From DASTGO01 sp035719045 (GTDB lineage Bacteria > Actinomycetota > Actinomycetes > Actinomycetales > Kineosporiaceae), in NCBI GenBank assembly GCA_035719045.1, contig DASTGO010000391.1, forward strand, positions 1-41,124: 41,124 nucleotides of DNA, in the 5' to 3' direction. Positions 21,496 to 29,417 of the stretch are shown here, piece after piece. How positions within the stretch are numbered: position 1 is the stretch's first letter; the number at the start of each line of letters is the position of its first letter. The notes under the pieces were generated by a model, which was given only the letters and a program-made list of their open reading frames with translations, was not told the DNA's origin and did no database searches. The translations under genes were made by a program, and so were the position numbers.

Positions 21496-23334
21496 ATGAC
21501 CTGGCCGTCGACGCCCACCAGGCCCACCACCACCCCCGTCGGTGACGCCGCCGCCCCCTCCCCACCCGTGGGAGGGCAGGTCCGGCCCGCGCCCGCCGGG
21601 CAGCCCGCGCGCCCGGCGGACACGCCCCTGCTACGCCGGATCCGGGCCGCGGTGATCGGGGAGGACCAGGTGCTGCCCGGCCCGTACGGTCCGCGGCGGG
21701 TGACCTACGCCGACTACACCGCGTCGGGGCGGGCCCTGGGGTTCCTGGAGGACTTCATCCGGGCCGAGGTCCTGCCCCGCTACGCGAACACCCACACCGA
21801 ATCCAGCGGGACCGGGCTGCAGACCACCCGGCTGCGCGAGGACGCCCGGCGGATCATCCGGGACGCGATCGGCGGGGACGACTCCACCGCCGTGATCTTC
21901 TGCGGATCCGGCTGCACCGCGGCGATCGACAAGCTGATCGGGATCCTCAACCTGCGGATCCCCGCGGACCTCGACACCCGGTACGGGCTGTCCGGGCACA
22001 TCCCCGCCGACCAGCGTCCCGTGGTCTTCATCGGGCCCTATGAGCACCACTCCAACGAACTGCCGTGGCGGGAGTCCATCGCCGACGTCGTGACCATCCC
22101 GGCCGATGCCGACGGGCACATCGACACCGGCGTGCTGGAGGCCGAGCTGGTCCGGCATGCGGACCGGCCGCTGCGGATCGGTTCGTTCAGCGCGGCGAGC
22201 AACGTCACCGGGATCCTGTCCGACACCGACGGGATCTCCGCGCTGCTGCACCGGCACGGTGCGCTGGCGTTCTGGGACTACGCCGCGGCCGGTCCCTATG
22301 TGGACATCCGGATGGCGGTCGCCGACGGTCCGGGGCCGGCCCGCGATCCGTTGTCCTCCAAGGACGCCGTGTTCCTCAGCCCGCACAAGTTCATCGGCGG
22401 GCCGGGGACGCCGGGTGTGCTCGCGGTCCGCCGGGAACTGGTCCGCAACAGCGTGCCCGTCGTCCCCGGCGGCGGGACCGTGGCCTACGTCAACCCCTCC
22501 GAGCACGTCTACCTCACCGACGAGGTACACCGCGAGGAGGGCGGCACCCCCGCCATCGTGGAGTCGATCCGGGCCGGGCTGGTCTTCCAGCTCAAGCAGG
22601 CCGTCGGGATCGACGTCATCCGCGCCCACGAGGAGTCCTTCGTCCACCGCGCCCTGCAGCGCTGGTCGGCCAACCCCGCCATCGAGATCCTCGGCAATCC
22701 CGCGGCCCGGCGGCTGTCCATCGTCTCCTTCGTGGTGCGGCGGTTGCGGGCCGACGGACGGCCCGGCCGGTACCTGCACCACAACTTCGTGGTGGCCCTG
22801 CTCAACGACCTGTTCGGGATCCAGGCCCGCGGCGGCTGCTCCTGCGCCGGGCCGTACGGACACCGTCTGCTCGGCATCGACCTGGACCGCTCACATGCCT
22901 TCCAGCGCGAGATCACCCGGGGCTGCGAGGGGATCAAGCCGGGGTGGGTCCGGGTCAACCTCAACTACTTCCTGGCCGAACCGGTGGTCGCCTACCTGCT
23001 CGACGCGGTGGACCTGCTCGCCAGGGAGGGCTGGCGGCTGCTGCCCGACTACCGGTTCGACCCGGTGACCGGGCTCTGGCAGCACCGCGCCGGAGCGGCC
23101 GAGCCACCGCTGCGGCTGTTCCACGTCGGCTACGACGAGGACGGCCGGATGACCTACCCGCACCACACGATGCGGGCCCCGCAGTCCGCCCTGCGCGGGT
23201 ACCTGGACCAGGCCCGGGAGCTGTTCGCAGCGGCGGCCGCGAACGATCCGGAGGCTGCGGACGGCAACGACGGACTGTCGGACGACTTCCGCGAACTGCA
23301 GTGGTTCGAACTGCCCGCCGCCTGCCTGGAGTGA
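21496..23334 (+). CDS. Class V aminotransferase-fold PLP enzyme, cysteine desulfurase-like
   Basis: The 612-residue product starts at ATG 21496, after CGGAG; GTG 21457 is an in-frame alternative. Fold-type I PLP residues are visible: His185 in EHHSNE stacks on PLP, Asp261 is in FWDYAAAGPY, and Lys298 in LSPHKFIGG forms the Schiff base. The Cys pair Cys448/Cys450 in RGGCSCAGPYGH sits where SufS/IscS enzymes have their persulfide-carrying Cys loop. At over 600 residues it is much longer than SufS (about 400), with a ~45-residue Pro-rich N-terminus and a ~100-residue C-terminal extension. It lies 71 bp after the SQR accessory gene, so a sulfur-transfer or persulfide role is plausible; the substrate is unknown. 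Confidence 0.82.
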   Translation: MTWPSTPTRPTTTPVGDAAAPSPPVGGQVRPAPAGQPARPADTPLLRRIRAAVIGEDQVLPGPYGPRRVTYADYTASGRALGFLEDFIRAEVLPRYANTHTESSGTGLQTTRLREDARRIIRDAIGGDDSTAVIFCGSGCTAAIDKLIGILNLRIPADLDTRYGLSGHIPADQRPVVFIGPYEHHSNELPWRESIADVVTIPADADGHIDTGVLEAELVRHADRPLRIGSFSAASNVTGILSDTDGISALLHRHGALAFWDYAAAGPYVDIRMAVADGPGPARDPLSSKDAVFLSPHKFIGGPGTPGVLAVRRELVRNSVPVVPGGGTVAYVNPSEHVYLTDEVHREEGGTPAIVESIRAGLVFQLKQAVGIDVIRAHEESFVHRALQRWSANPAIEILGNPAARRLSIVSFVVRRLRADGRPGRYLHHNFVVALLNDLFGIQARGGCSCAGPYGHRLLGIDLDRSHAFQREITRGCEGIKPGWVRVNLNYFLAEPVVAYLLDAVDLLAREGWRLLPDYRFDPVTGLWQHRAGAAEPPLRLFHVGYDEDGRMTYPHHTMRAPQSALRGYLDQARELFAAAAANDPEAADGNDGLSDDFRELQWFELPAACLE

Positions 23335-23478
23335 CCGCCCGGCGACAACGGTGGTGACCGTCCGGCGACGAGGATCCGGGGCGACCGCCGCGCCCGGAGC
23401 CGGGTGGCCCGCTGTCCGAACGGTCACGGACTTCCCGTTCCCCGGTCCGGCGCCCGTGCAGCCGCCATACTTGGCCGG

Positions 23479-24273
23479 GTGCGGGGGAAGCATAGAAGTG
23501 GGCCGCCGGAGCGGCCGGGTCTGTGGATGCGGCCCTGGGTCTGGCAGAGCAGCCTCGCCATGATCGCCGTCGCCGGTGTGGCGGGGGCCCTGATCCTGCA
23601 CGCGAGGCCGCTGTTCTTCGACGACTTCGCGGGCACCGGACTGGTGACGAACGAGTTCGCCTATCACAACCCGCACGATCCGCGGTCGGTGACCTCGTCC
23701 CGGTGGGTGGTGACCAGCGGTTCGCTGTTCCGTGACCACGGCACCGGCTGGACCGGCCCGCCCGACTCCAGCGCCCCGGACGCGACCTCCGGCAACGCCA
23801 CGAATTCCGACGTGTTCCGCGCCGTCACCCGTTCGTCCTTCGACGACGTGAGCGTCTCCCTGCGGTTCCGGGTGGATGCGATGGCACCGCGCGCGGGCGC
23901 GGACTGGACGGGGATGCACCTGTTCCTGCGCTACCGGGACCCGTTCACGCTGTACGTCGTCAGCCTCGTGCGCCAGGACGGCCGGGTCGAGGTCAAGAAG
24001 AAGACCGCCGGTGGGGCCAGCAACGGCGGCACCTACTACAGCCTCGCGGGTGCCGCTGCGGCGGTCACCCCGGGAGCCTGGCACCGCGCCGAGGTGAGCG
24101 TCCGCGACGAGGCCGGCGGCGTCGCCATCGTGGTGTCGATCGACGGCCGCGAGGTCGCCCGGGTCCGGGACGACGGGGTGGGTGGCCCGCCGCTCACCGG
24201 GTCCGGAAAGGTCGGCCTGCGCGGGGACTTCACGCAGTTCCACGTGGACGACTTCACCGTGTCGGCCGCCTGA
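23479..24273 (+). CDS. Membrane-anchored LamG-like (concanavalin-fold) protein
   Basis: From GTG 23479 the product has 264 residues; ATG 23527 is an alternative. CATACT at 23466-23471 is a possible -10 only seven bases before the GTG, so the mRNA may be leaderless. A transmembrane helix (about residues 25-42, LAMIAVAGVAGALILHA) is followed by FFDDFAGTG and a beta-rich domain. That domain resembles LamG/DUF1080-like jelly rolls (SVSLRFRVDAM, LFLRYRD, VDDFTV). It probably binds or modifies extracellular polysaccharide. It converges on the polysaccharide deacetylase gene, and its fold matches the C-terminal domain of the neighbouring degenerate deacetylase. Confidence 0.75.
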   Translation: MRGKHRSGPPERPGLWMRPWVWQSSLAMIAVAGVAGALILHARPLFFDDFAGTGLVTNEFAYHNPHDPRSVTSSRWVVTSGSLFRDHGTGWTGPPDSSAPDATSGNATNSDVFRAVTRSSFDDVSVSLRFRVDAMAPRAGADWTGMHLFLRYRDPFTLYVVSLVRQDGRVEVKKKTAGGASNGGTYYSLAGAAAAVTPGAWHRAEVSVRDEAGGVAIVVSIDGREVARVRDDGVGGPPLTGSGKVGLRGDFTQFHVDDFTVSAA

Positions 24274-24327
24274 CCCGCCGTCGGCGGGTTCCGGTGCCCG
24301 GTCCCCTCCCCGGCCGACCGGTCCGAT

Positions 24328-24374
24328 GCGCAGGGTGCTGCGCGCGACCGGAGGCCGCCCGCAGCACCCTGCGC
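24328..24374. terminator. Bidirectional terminator hairpin
   Basis: The 14-bp perfect arms GCGCAGGGTGCTGC (24328-24341) and GCAGCACCCTGCGC (24361-24374) enclose a 19-base loop. They lie between the convergent LamG-like and deacetylase genes. Confidence 0.8.
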
Positions 24375-24385
24375 GTCAGGTGGAC

Positions 24386-26464
24386 TCAGCCCAGGTCCAC
24401 CAGGGCGTAGTCGTCCGTCGTCAGAGTCCCCACCGACGTCAGGGCGAGGCCGTAGCTCAGCGCCGTGGCTCCCGCCGGCACCGTCGGGGTGGTCCAGGTG
24501 GCCTGCCGCCACGTGCCCGAACCCGGCTGGACCGGGCTGGTCCTCCAGTAGACCCAGGAGCCGGAGGCGTTGCGGTAGTAGACGACCAGCGGCACCGCGA
24601 CCGACGACTTGTACCAGACGGACACCTGATACATGTGGCCGGCGGTGGCGGCGGGCGCACAGGCCCCGGCGTCCTGCTTGACGACGAGCTTGCGGTCGCC
24701 GCTCGTCCACGAGGTCAGCGTGACCGACTCGGCGCGGCTCCCGCTGCGGGCGTCCGCGCTCAGGGCGACGCTGCCCGCGTTGGTGCCGCTCGAGGCCGCC
24801 TGCCAGCAGTTCGGGACGGTGCCACCGACGTTCTCCAGACTGGGGTTGACCAGCAGGTTCCGTGCGGCGTTGGACGAGGTGACCGTGACGGCCGACGGCG
24901 CGGACGCATTCCCGGCCGCGTCGTAGGCCGTCGCCGTGACCGCGTGGGGTCCGTCGGCCGCGGTGTCGCTGCTCCACCACGCCGTGTAGGGCGCGGTGGC
25001 GGCGGAGCCGATCACCCTGCCGTCGACGGCGAAGTCCACCCGGGTCACCCCGACGTCGTCGGACGCCGCGGCGGACAGCGCCACGGTTCCCGTCACGCCG
25101 GAGCCGGCCGTCGGCGCCGTCAGGGAGACGGACGGTGCCGTGGTGTCCGGCGGGACGTCCACGAGGGCGAGGTCGTCCACGGTCACGCTGCCGAGGCTCG
25201 TCAGGGCCAGCCCGAAGCTCACCGCCGTCGCACCCGCGGGCAGGACCGGCATCGTCCACGAGGCCTGCCGCCAGGACGATCCGGCCGGCTGACCCGGACC
25301 GGTCGCCCAGTAGGCCCAGCCACCGTTGGCGTTGCGGTAGTAGGCGACGAAGGCGACCGCGGCGGTGGACTTGTACCAGACCGAGGCCTGGTACCGGTGG
25401 CCGGAACTCACCGACGGCGAGCACTCGCCGAGATCCATCCTGCTCAGCAGCTTCCGGTCCCCGCTGGTCCATGCGGTGACGGACAGGGAGCCGGCCCAGG
25501 ATCCACCATGTGCGTCGGCGGTCCTGGCGGCCGTGAAGGTGTTCGTGCCGTAGCCCGCGACGGTCCAGCAGGTGGGGTTCACCCCGTCCGCGCTGGATTC
25601 GAGCCCCGGATTCACCAGCGCGTTGACTCCGTAGCCCGCGGGGGGCGGAGGCGGCGGTCCGGCGACGGCCGCGTGCACGCTGCCGCCCATCACCTGGTCC
25701 ACCGTCCTGACCTGCACGGCGCCCGACGACACCTGGCCCTGCAGCCAGTCCAGGAAAGCGGTGTACGTCGCCGGGCTGACGCCGTAGATGTCGCAGCCGT
25801 CGCAGATGTGGTGGAAGGTCACCTGCACCCAGCCCCCGCCGTTGTTCTGCGCCTGCGTGACCAGCCCCTCGATATCGGCCGGTGACCACGTCGACTGCAC
25901 CGAGTCGGGCGCCCGGGTGTAGTACGGGTCCGCGGGCGGGATGCCCTCGGCGTAGTCGCAGCCGGAGCATCCCTGGGGCGAACGGATGTCGCCGATCTGC
26001 CGCCCGCTGTTGTACCCGCAGCCCTGCACGTAGGTCTCGACGGCGGCGTTCACGGCGCTGTACGGGTACGCGAACGACGTCACGGGGTAACCCCAGCCGA
26101 GCAGAGCGCTGCGGTCGTTGCAGATCTGCCGGCGGGCCTCGTCCGCCGACACCGCGGTGAGGTTCACGTGGCCGGCGGTGTGGCCGCCGATCTCGTGGCC
26201 CTGGGTGTGCAGGGACTCCACCTGCGCCCTCGTCAGGTAGTTGGCGGACCCGACGGCACCGGAATTGATGAAGAACGTTCCCGCCATCCCCCGGTCCGCC
26301 ATCAACTGGCCCGCCTGGTAAACGTCGGCGACGCCGTCGTCGTACGTCAGGGTGACGACCGTGGTGGCAGCTGCCGAGGCCGGTGGGCTCGCCGCGAAGG
26401 AGAAGGCCACCAGGCTCGCCAGGGTCGTGGCGACGACCCAGAGCCGCGAACGGGAACTGCGCAT
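24386..26464 (-). CDS. Secreted NodB-type polysaccharide deacetylase with two duplicated binding modules and an Ig-like domain
   Basis: The 692-residue product starts at ATG 26464, after GAGGAGAGAA. A signal peptide covers about residues 1-32. The CE4 domain (about 35-265) keeps the metal and catalytic residues: Asp42/Asp43 in TYDDG and His95/His99 in HTAGH. Motif FAYPYS and the late TFHHICDGC follow, with extra Cys pairs. The rest is modular: a beta-sandwich module (NPGLESSADG to LALVD), a bacterial Ig-like domain (APSVSLTAPTAGSGV), then a second copy of the first module (NPSLENVGG to ALVDLG). The two copies share CW, TSWTSGDRKL, VWYKS and YRNA. It removes N- or O-acetyl groups from an extracellular glycan, probably the one made by the adjacent synthase. 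Confidence 0.87.
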   Translation of the reverse strand: MRSSRSRLWVVATTLASLVAFSFAASPPASAAATTVVTLTYDDGVADVYQAGQLMADRGMAGTFFINSGAVGSANYLTRAQVESLHTQGHEIGGHTAGHVNLTAVSADEARRQICNDRSALLGWGYPVTSFAYPYSAVNAAVETYVQGCGYNSGRQIGDIRSPQGCSGCDYAEGIPPADPYYTRAPDSVQSTWSPADIEGLVTQAQNNGGGWVQVTFHHICDGCDIYGVSPATYTAFLDWLQGQVSSGAVQVRTVDQVMGGSVHAAVAGPPPPPPAGYGVNALVNPGLESSADGVNPTCWTVAGYGTNTFTAARTADAHGGSWAGSLSVTAWTSGDRKLLSRMDLGECSPSVSSGHRYQASVWYKSTAAVAFVAYYRNANGGWAYWATGPGQPAGSSWRQASWTMPVLPAGATAVSFGLALTSLGSVTVDDLALVDVPPDTTAPSVSLTAPTAGSGVTGTVALSAAASDDVGVTRVDFAVDGRVIGSAATAPYTAWWSSDTAADGPHAVTATAYDAAGNASAPSAVTVTSSNAARNLLVNPSLENVGGTVPNCWQAASSGTNAGSVALSADARSGSRAESVTLTSWTSGDRKLVVKQDAGACAPAATAGHMYQVSVWYKSSVAVPLVVYYRNASGSWVYWRTSPVQPGSGTWRQATWTTPTVPAGATALSYGLALTSVGTLTTDDYALVDLG

Positions 26465-26474
26465 TTCTCTCCTC

Positions 26475-26518
26475 ACTGGGGGAACCGCGACGTGCCTAAC
26501 TGGGGGAACCGCGACGTG
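26475..26518. repeat. 20-bp direct repeat around a gene end
   Basis: ACTGGGGGAACCGCGACGTG occurs at 26475-26494 and 26499-26518, a period of 24 bp. One copy lies inside the last codons of the upstream LamG/deacetylase-like gene. The other lies in the 31-bp gap before the secreted deacetylase start, just upstream of its ribosome site. Confidence 0.85.
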
Positions 26519-27977
26519 GCAGTGGCGCCACCTGGATCTGGCTGAACACGACGGCGTCCGTACCGTTGGCGGCCATCCCGAAGGACGGTGCGCCGTGGTC
26601 GATCCCGGGGTCGAGACTCACGTCGGAGACCTGGCGACCGTCGAGGCTGACCACTGCCGCTCCCCCCTGCACCCGTATCCGCAGGTGATGCGGGGTCGCC
26701 TCGGCGGTCCAGGGGACCGACACCGTCCCCAGCTCCCGCCACCCCTGGCCGCCGCACCGCTCGCGCACGACGAGATGCGCCCGTGAGATCGCCACCTCCA
26801 GGCGCCGGTCGCCCTGGTCCCGGATCCCGACCATGGCGGTGGTCCCCGCTCCACCGCCGGACACCTCCACCTGGAGGCTGTAGTCCCGCCAGGACTCGTC
26901 GTTGATCGAGCCCTGGCACCGGACGTAGCCGGATCCGGTCAGGCGCAGGCTCTGCCCGTCGACCACGCACGACCCCCCGACCGCCCGGGGCTTCCACAGG
27001 CCGAGCTGGGAGGTGGGCGGCTGAGGAACCATCCGGGTCAGCGCGTCGAGCAGGGCGCCGGGCGTCATGTCGGCCGTGACGGTCAGCCTGGGCAGGCGCC
27101 AGCGATCGCTGTAGCGGCTGATGGCCCGGTCCCCCCGGGACGCCGAGGTGAACGCCAGGTCGTAGCGCTGCTTCACCTGCTGCCGCAGCAGGGCGGACAG
27201 CTGCTGGTCGTTGCTCGGTGCGCCGTCGGCCACCGGGTAGGCCAACGCCGCCGGACTCAACCGGTCGAACCCGCGGACCACGTCGGCCGACCGTCCCAGA
27301 TCCCGGGTCAACCGGGACTGCCAGTCCGCCACCGGCTGCAGCGTCCCGTCGGGGTGGAGTTCCCGGTTGGTCAGCCACGGCCCCGCGGTCTCCTCACCGG
27401 TGCGGACCATCCCCCGCCCGGTGTCGGTCTGCGAGCCGACCCCCCAGCCGGCATCGACGAGCTGCCGGAGCTGGTCGCGGGTCAGGTTGTACGACGGTGT
27501 GCGATCGGCCAGCTGCCCCGTGGGCACGAACGACACGGCGCGGAAACCGTAGCGGCGCAGGATGTTCCGGGCGTCCGTGTACTGCGTCGACGTCGCGTCG
27601 TCGAAGGTGATGAGGATGGGGCGTTCGGGCAGGTCCACCGGCTGACCCAGGACCAGGTCGAGGACCTCGCGCAGCCCGACCGGCGCGAAACCGGCGGCCT
27701 TCAGGACCGCCAGCTGCTCCGCGAACGCCTCCGGGGTCACCGAGTCGCCGCCACGGCGGCCGGAGATGTCGTGGTACACGACGGCGGGCACGGCGCCCAC
27801 GATGGGCGGGAAGGCGGCCGCCCGGTCGGTTTCCTGGGAGGTGAGCCGGATCGTGGGCACGGGGTTGGTCGGCACCCGATCCGGAGTCGTCTCGCGGACG
27901 AACGTCACCATCAGGCCGAACAGGGTCAGGGACACCAGCATCCCCCGTGCGACCGAGGACAGCCTACGCAGCAGCAC
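26496..27977 (-). CDS. Membrane-anchored deacetylase-like protein with degenerate NodB motif and LamG-like tail
   Basis: The 493-residue product starts at GTG 27977, overlapping the end of the glycosyltransferase gene by 14 bp. A signal-anchor helix spans residues 11-27 (RGMLVSLTLFGLMVTFV). The PgaB-like deacetylase domain (about 62-330) has VVYHDI and ITFDDA (Asp126/Asp127). The expected H(S/T)xxH metal motif is replaced by GSQTDTGRGM, with no His, so activity is doubtful. Residues about 345-493 form a LamG/concanavalin-like domain (LRLTGSGYVRC, WRDYSLQVEVSG, FSQIQVAPL). It may bind nascent polysaccharide at the outer face of the membrane instead of deacetylating it. Confidence 0.82.
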   Translation of the reverse strand: MLLRRLSSVARGMLVSLTLFGLMVTFVRETTPDRVPTNPVPTIRLTSQETDRAAAFPPIVGAVPAVVYHDISGRRGGDSVTPEAFAEQLAVLKAAGFAPVGLREVLDLVLGQPVDLPERPILITFDDATSTQYTDARNILRRYGFRAVSFVPTGQLADRTPSYNLTRDQLRQLVDAGWGVGSQTDTGRGMVRTGEETAGPWLTNRELHPDGTLQPVADWQSRLTRDLGRSADVVRGFDRLSPAALAYPVADGAPSNDQQLSALLRQQVKQRYDLAFTSASRGDRAISRYSDRWRLPRLTVTADMTPGALLDALTRMVPQPPTSQLGLWKPRAVGGSCVVDGQSLRLTGSGYVRCQGSINDESWRDYSLQVEVSGGGAGTTAMVGIRDQGDRRLEVAISRAHLVVRERCGGQGWRELGTVSVPWTAEATPHHLRIRVQGGAAVVSLDGRQVSDVSLDPGIDHGAPSFGMAANGTDAVVFSQIQVAPLPRRGSPS

Positions 27978-29409
27978 GGGTCCCCCAGGAGCCGTCCCGG
28001 ATCCGCGCCAGCGCCCAGAGCAGTTGCGGCGAGAACGAGACGTAGAAGAAGGTCCCGAGCACGGCCCAGATCCAGTTGCCGTCCCGGCGCTGGGACCGGT
28101 GGAGCAGGCCGTAGGCCATCGCGACCATCGCCAGGGCATCGACGTACAGCAACGGGAAGAGCCCGCTCAGCGCAGGATGGACGATCAGGTTGTAGAGGAT
28201 GACCACCGGGCTGGCGAGCCCGGCCAGCGTGGCGACCAGGACCGAGGGAAAGGCCAGCGGCCTCGTCCGCCAGAGGTGGGACATCAGGATGGGCCCCTCA
28301 CGGCACCAGGACTTCTTCCACCGCAGCTGCTGCCGGAAGAACTTCTGGTAGCGGAACGGCGCATCCGTCCACGCCTCCGCCCTGCTGTCGTACAGGGTGC
28401 GCCAGCCCGACTTGAGGAGTCTGTTGGTGAGGGCCCGGTCGTCGCCGTACGTGCACTCGACCCCGAGGAAGAACTGGTGCTCCCAGCCGGCCAGAAGGGG
28501 CAGGATCGCCTTCCGGCGGTAGGCCGAGAAGCATCCGGGACAGCAGGACACCGCGCCGACGACCGATTCCGCCGACTTGATCAGCTGATACGACACGTAG
28601 TAGCGGGCGGCCTGCATCCGGGTCAGGGCGTTCGTCGTGGCGTTGCGGACGTGGGTGATACCGGAGACGGCACCCACCCGGTCGTCGGCGAAGGCCTGTA
28701 CCAGCAGGCGCAGCGCCCCGGGCGCGGGCTCGGAGTCGGAGTCGACGAACAACAGGATCTCCGCGCTGGTGGCCCGGATCCCGGCGGCCATCGCGGCTCG
28801 CTTGCCCTGGTTGCTCCCCAGGTCGATGCACCGGACGGAGCCCTCGGGGTGGGCCGCCTCGGCTCGGCGCATGTGCTCCCAGGTGTCGTCCTCGCTGCCG
28901 TCGTTGACGACGACGACCTCGAGCTTCTCCCGCGGGTAGTCCAGCGCGAGGCAGGCGTCGATGGTCCTGACGACCGCCTCGCCCTCGTTGTACGCCGGCA
29001 CGACGATCGCGACCCGCGGCTCGATCCCCCGGTCCCGCGGCGGTGAGTACAGTGCCGCGAGCGCGAACCGGGACACCACGTAGGTGCTCACCACGAAGGT
29101 GTAGACCGCGGACCACGCCTCCTGGATCTCCATGGTGGCGCGCACCGTGACGTGCCAGCAGATCAGCAGGCAGATGGCGGTCACGCCCAGGGCGGCGAGG
29201 CGACGGGTGAGCCGCTCCCCCGCGGGCAGGCCCGCCTCGGCGGTCGGCAGCGGCCGGTCGGCCGGCCCGGCTTCGCAGGTGTCGGGCGCGACCGGCAGGA
29301 CGTCTTGTCCCGCCGAGGGTTCGGGTGCGCCGTGTTGCTCGGTGCCGTCGATGACCACGGACAGGGAGTCCACGACGGCGGCCTGCTCCGGCGAGAGGGT
29401 ACTGCTCAT
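27964..29409 (-). CDS. Processive GT2 polysaccharide synthase, hyaluronan/chitin-synthase-like
   Basis: The 481-residue product starts at ATG 29409, eight bases after the dehydrogenase stop. Two transmembrane helices (about 72-90 and 101-121) precede the GT-A domain: VPAYNEGE at 138-144, VVVNDGSEDD at 167-175, the DxD motif VDSDSE at 222-227, the acceptor-side GDDRALTNRLLK at 322-333, and the processivity motif QQLRWKKSWCRE at 360-371. About four C-terminal helices follow. The Q(Q)xRWxKSxxRE and GDDRxLTN forms are typical of hyaluronan synthase and NodC-like chitin synthases. It polymerises a nucleotide-activated sugar and exports the chain. The neighbouring dehydrogenase suggests that one of the sugars is a uronic acid. 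Confidence 0.88.
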   Translation of the reverse strand: MSSTLSPEQAAVVDSLSVVIDGTEQHGAPEPSAGQDVLPVAPDTCEAGPADRPLPTAEAGLPAGERLTRRLAALGVTAICLLICWHVTVRATMEIQEAWSAVYTFVVSTYVVSRFALAALYSPPRDRGIEPRVAIVVPAYNEGEAVVRTIDACLALDYPREKLEVVVVNDGSEDDTWEHMRRAEAAHPEGSVRCIDLGSNQGKRAAMAAGIRATSAEILLFVDSDSEPAPGALRLLVQAFADDRVGAVSGITHVRNATTNALTRMQAARYYVSYQLIKSAESVVGAVSCCPGCFSAYRRKAILPLLAGWEHQFFLGVECTYGDDRALTNRLLKSGWRTLYDSRAEAWTDAPFRYQKFFRQQLRWKKSWCREGPILMSHLWRTRPLAFPSVLVATLAGLASPVVILYNLIVHPALSGLFPLLYVDALAMVAMAYGLLHRSQRRDGNWIWAVLGTFFYVSFSPQLLWALARIRDGSWGTRAAA

Positions 29410-29417
29410 CCCGGGGC

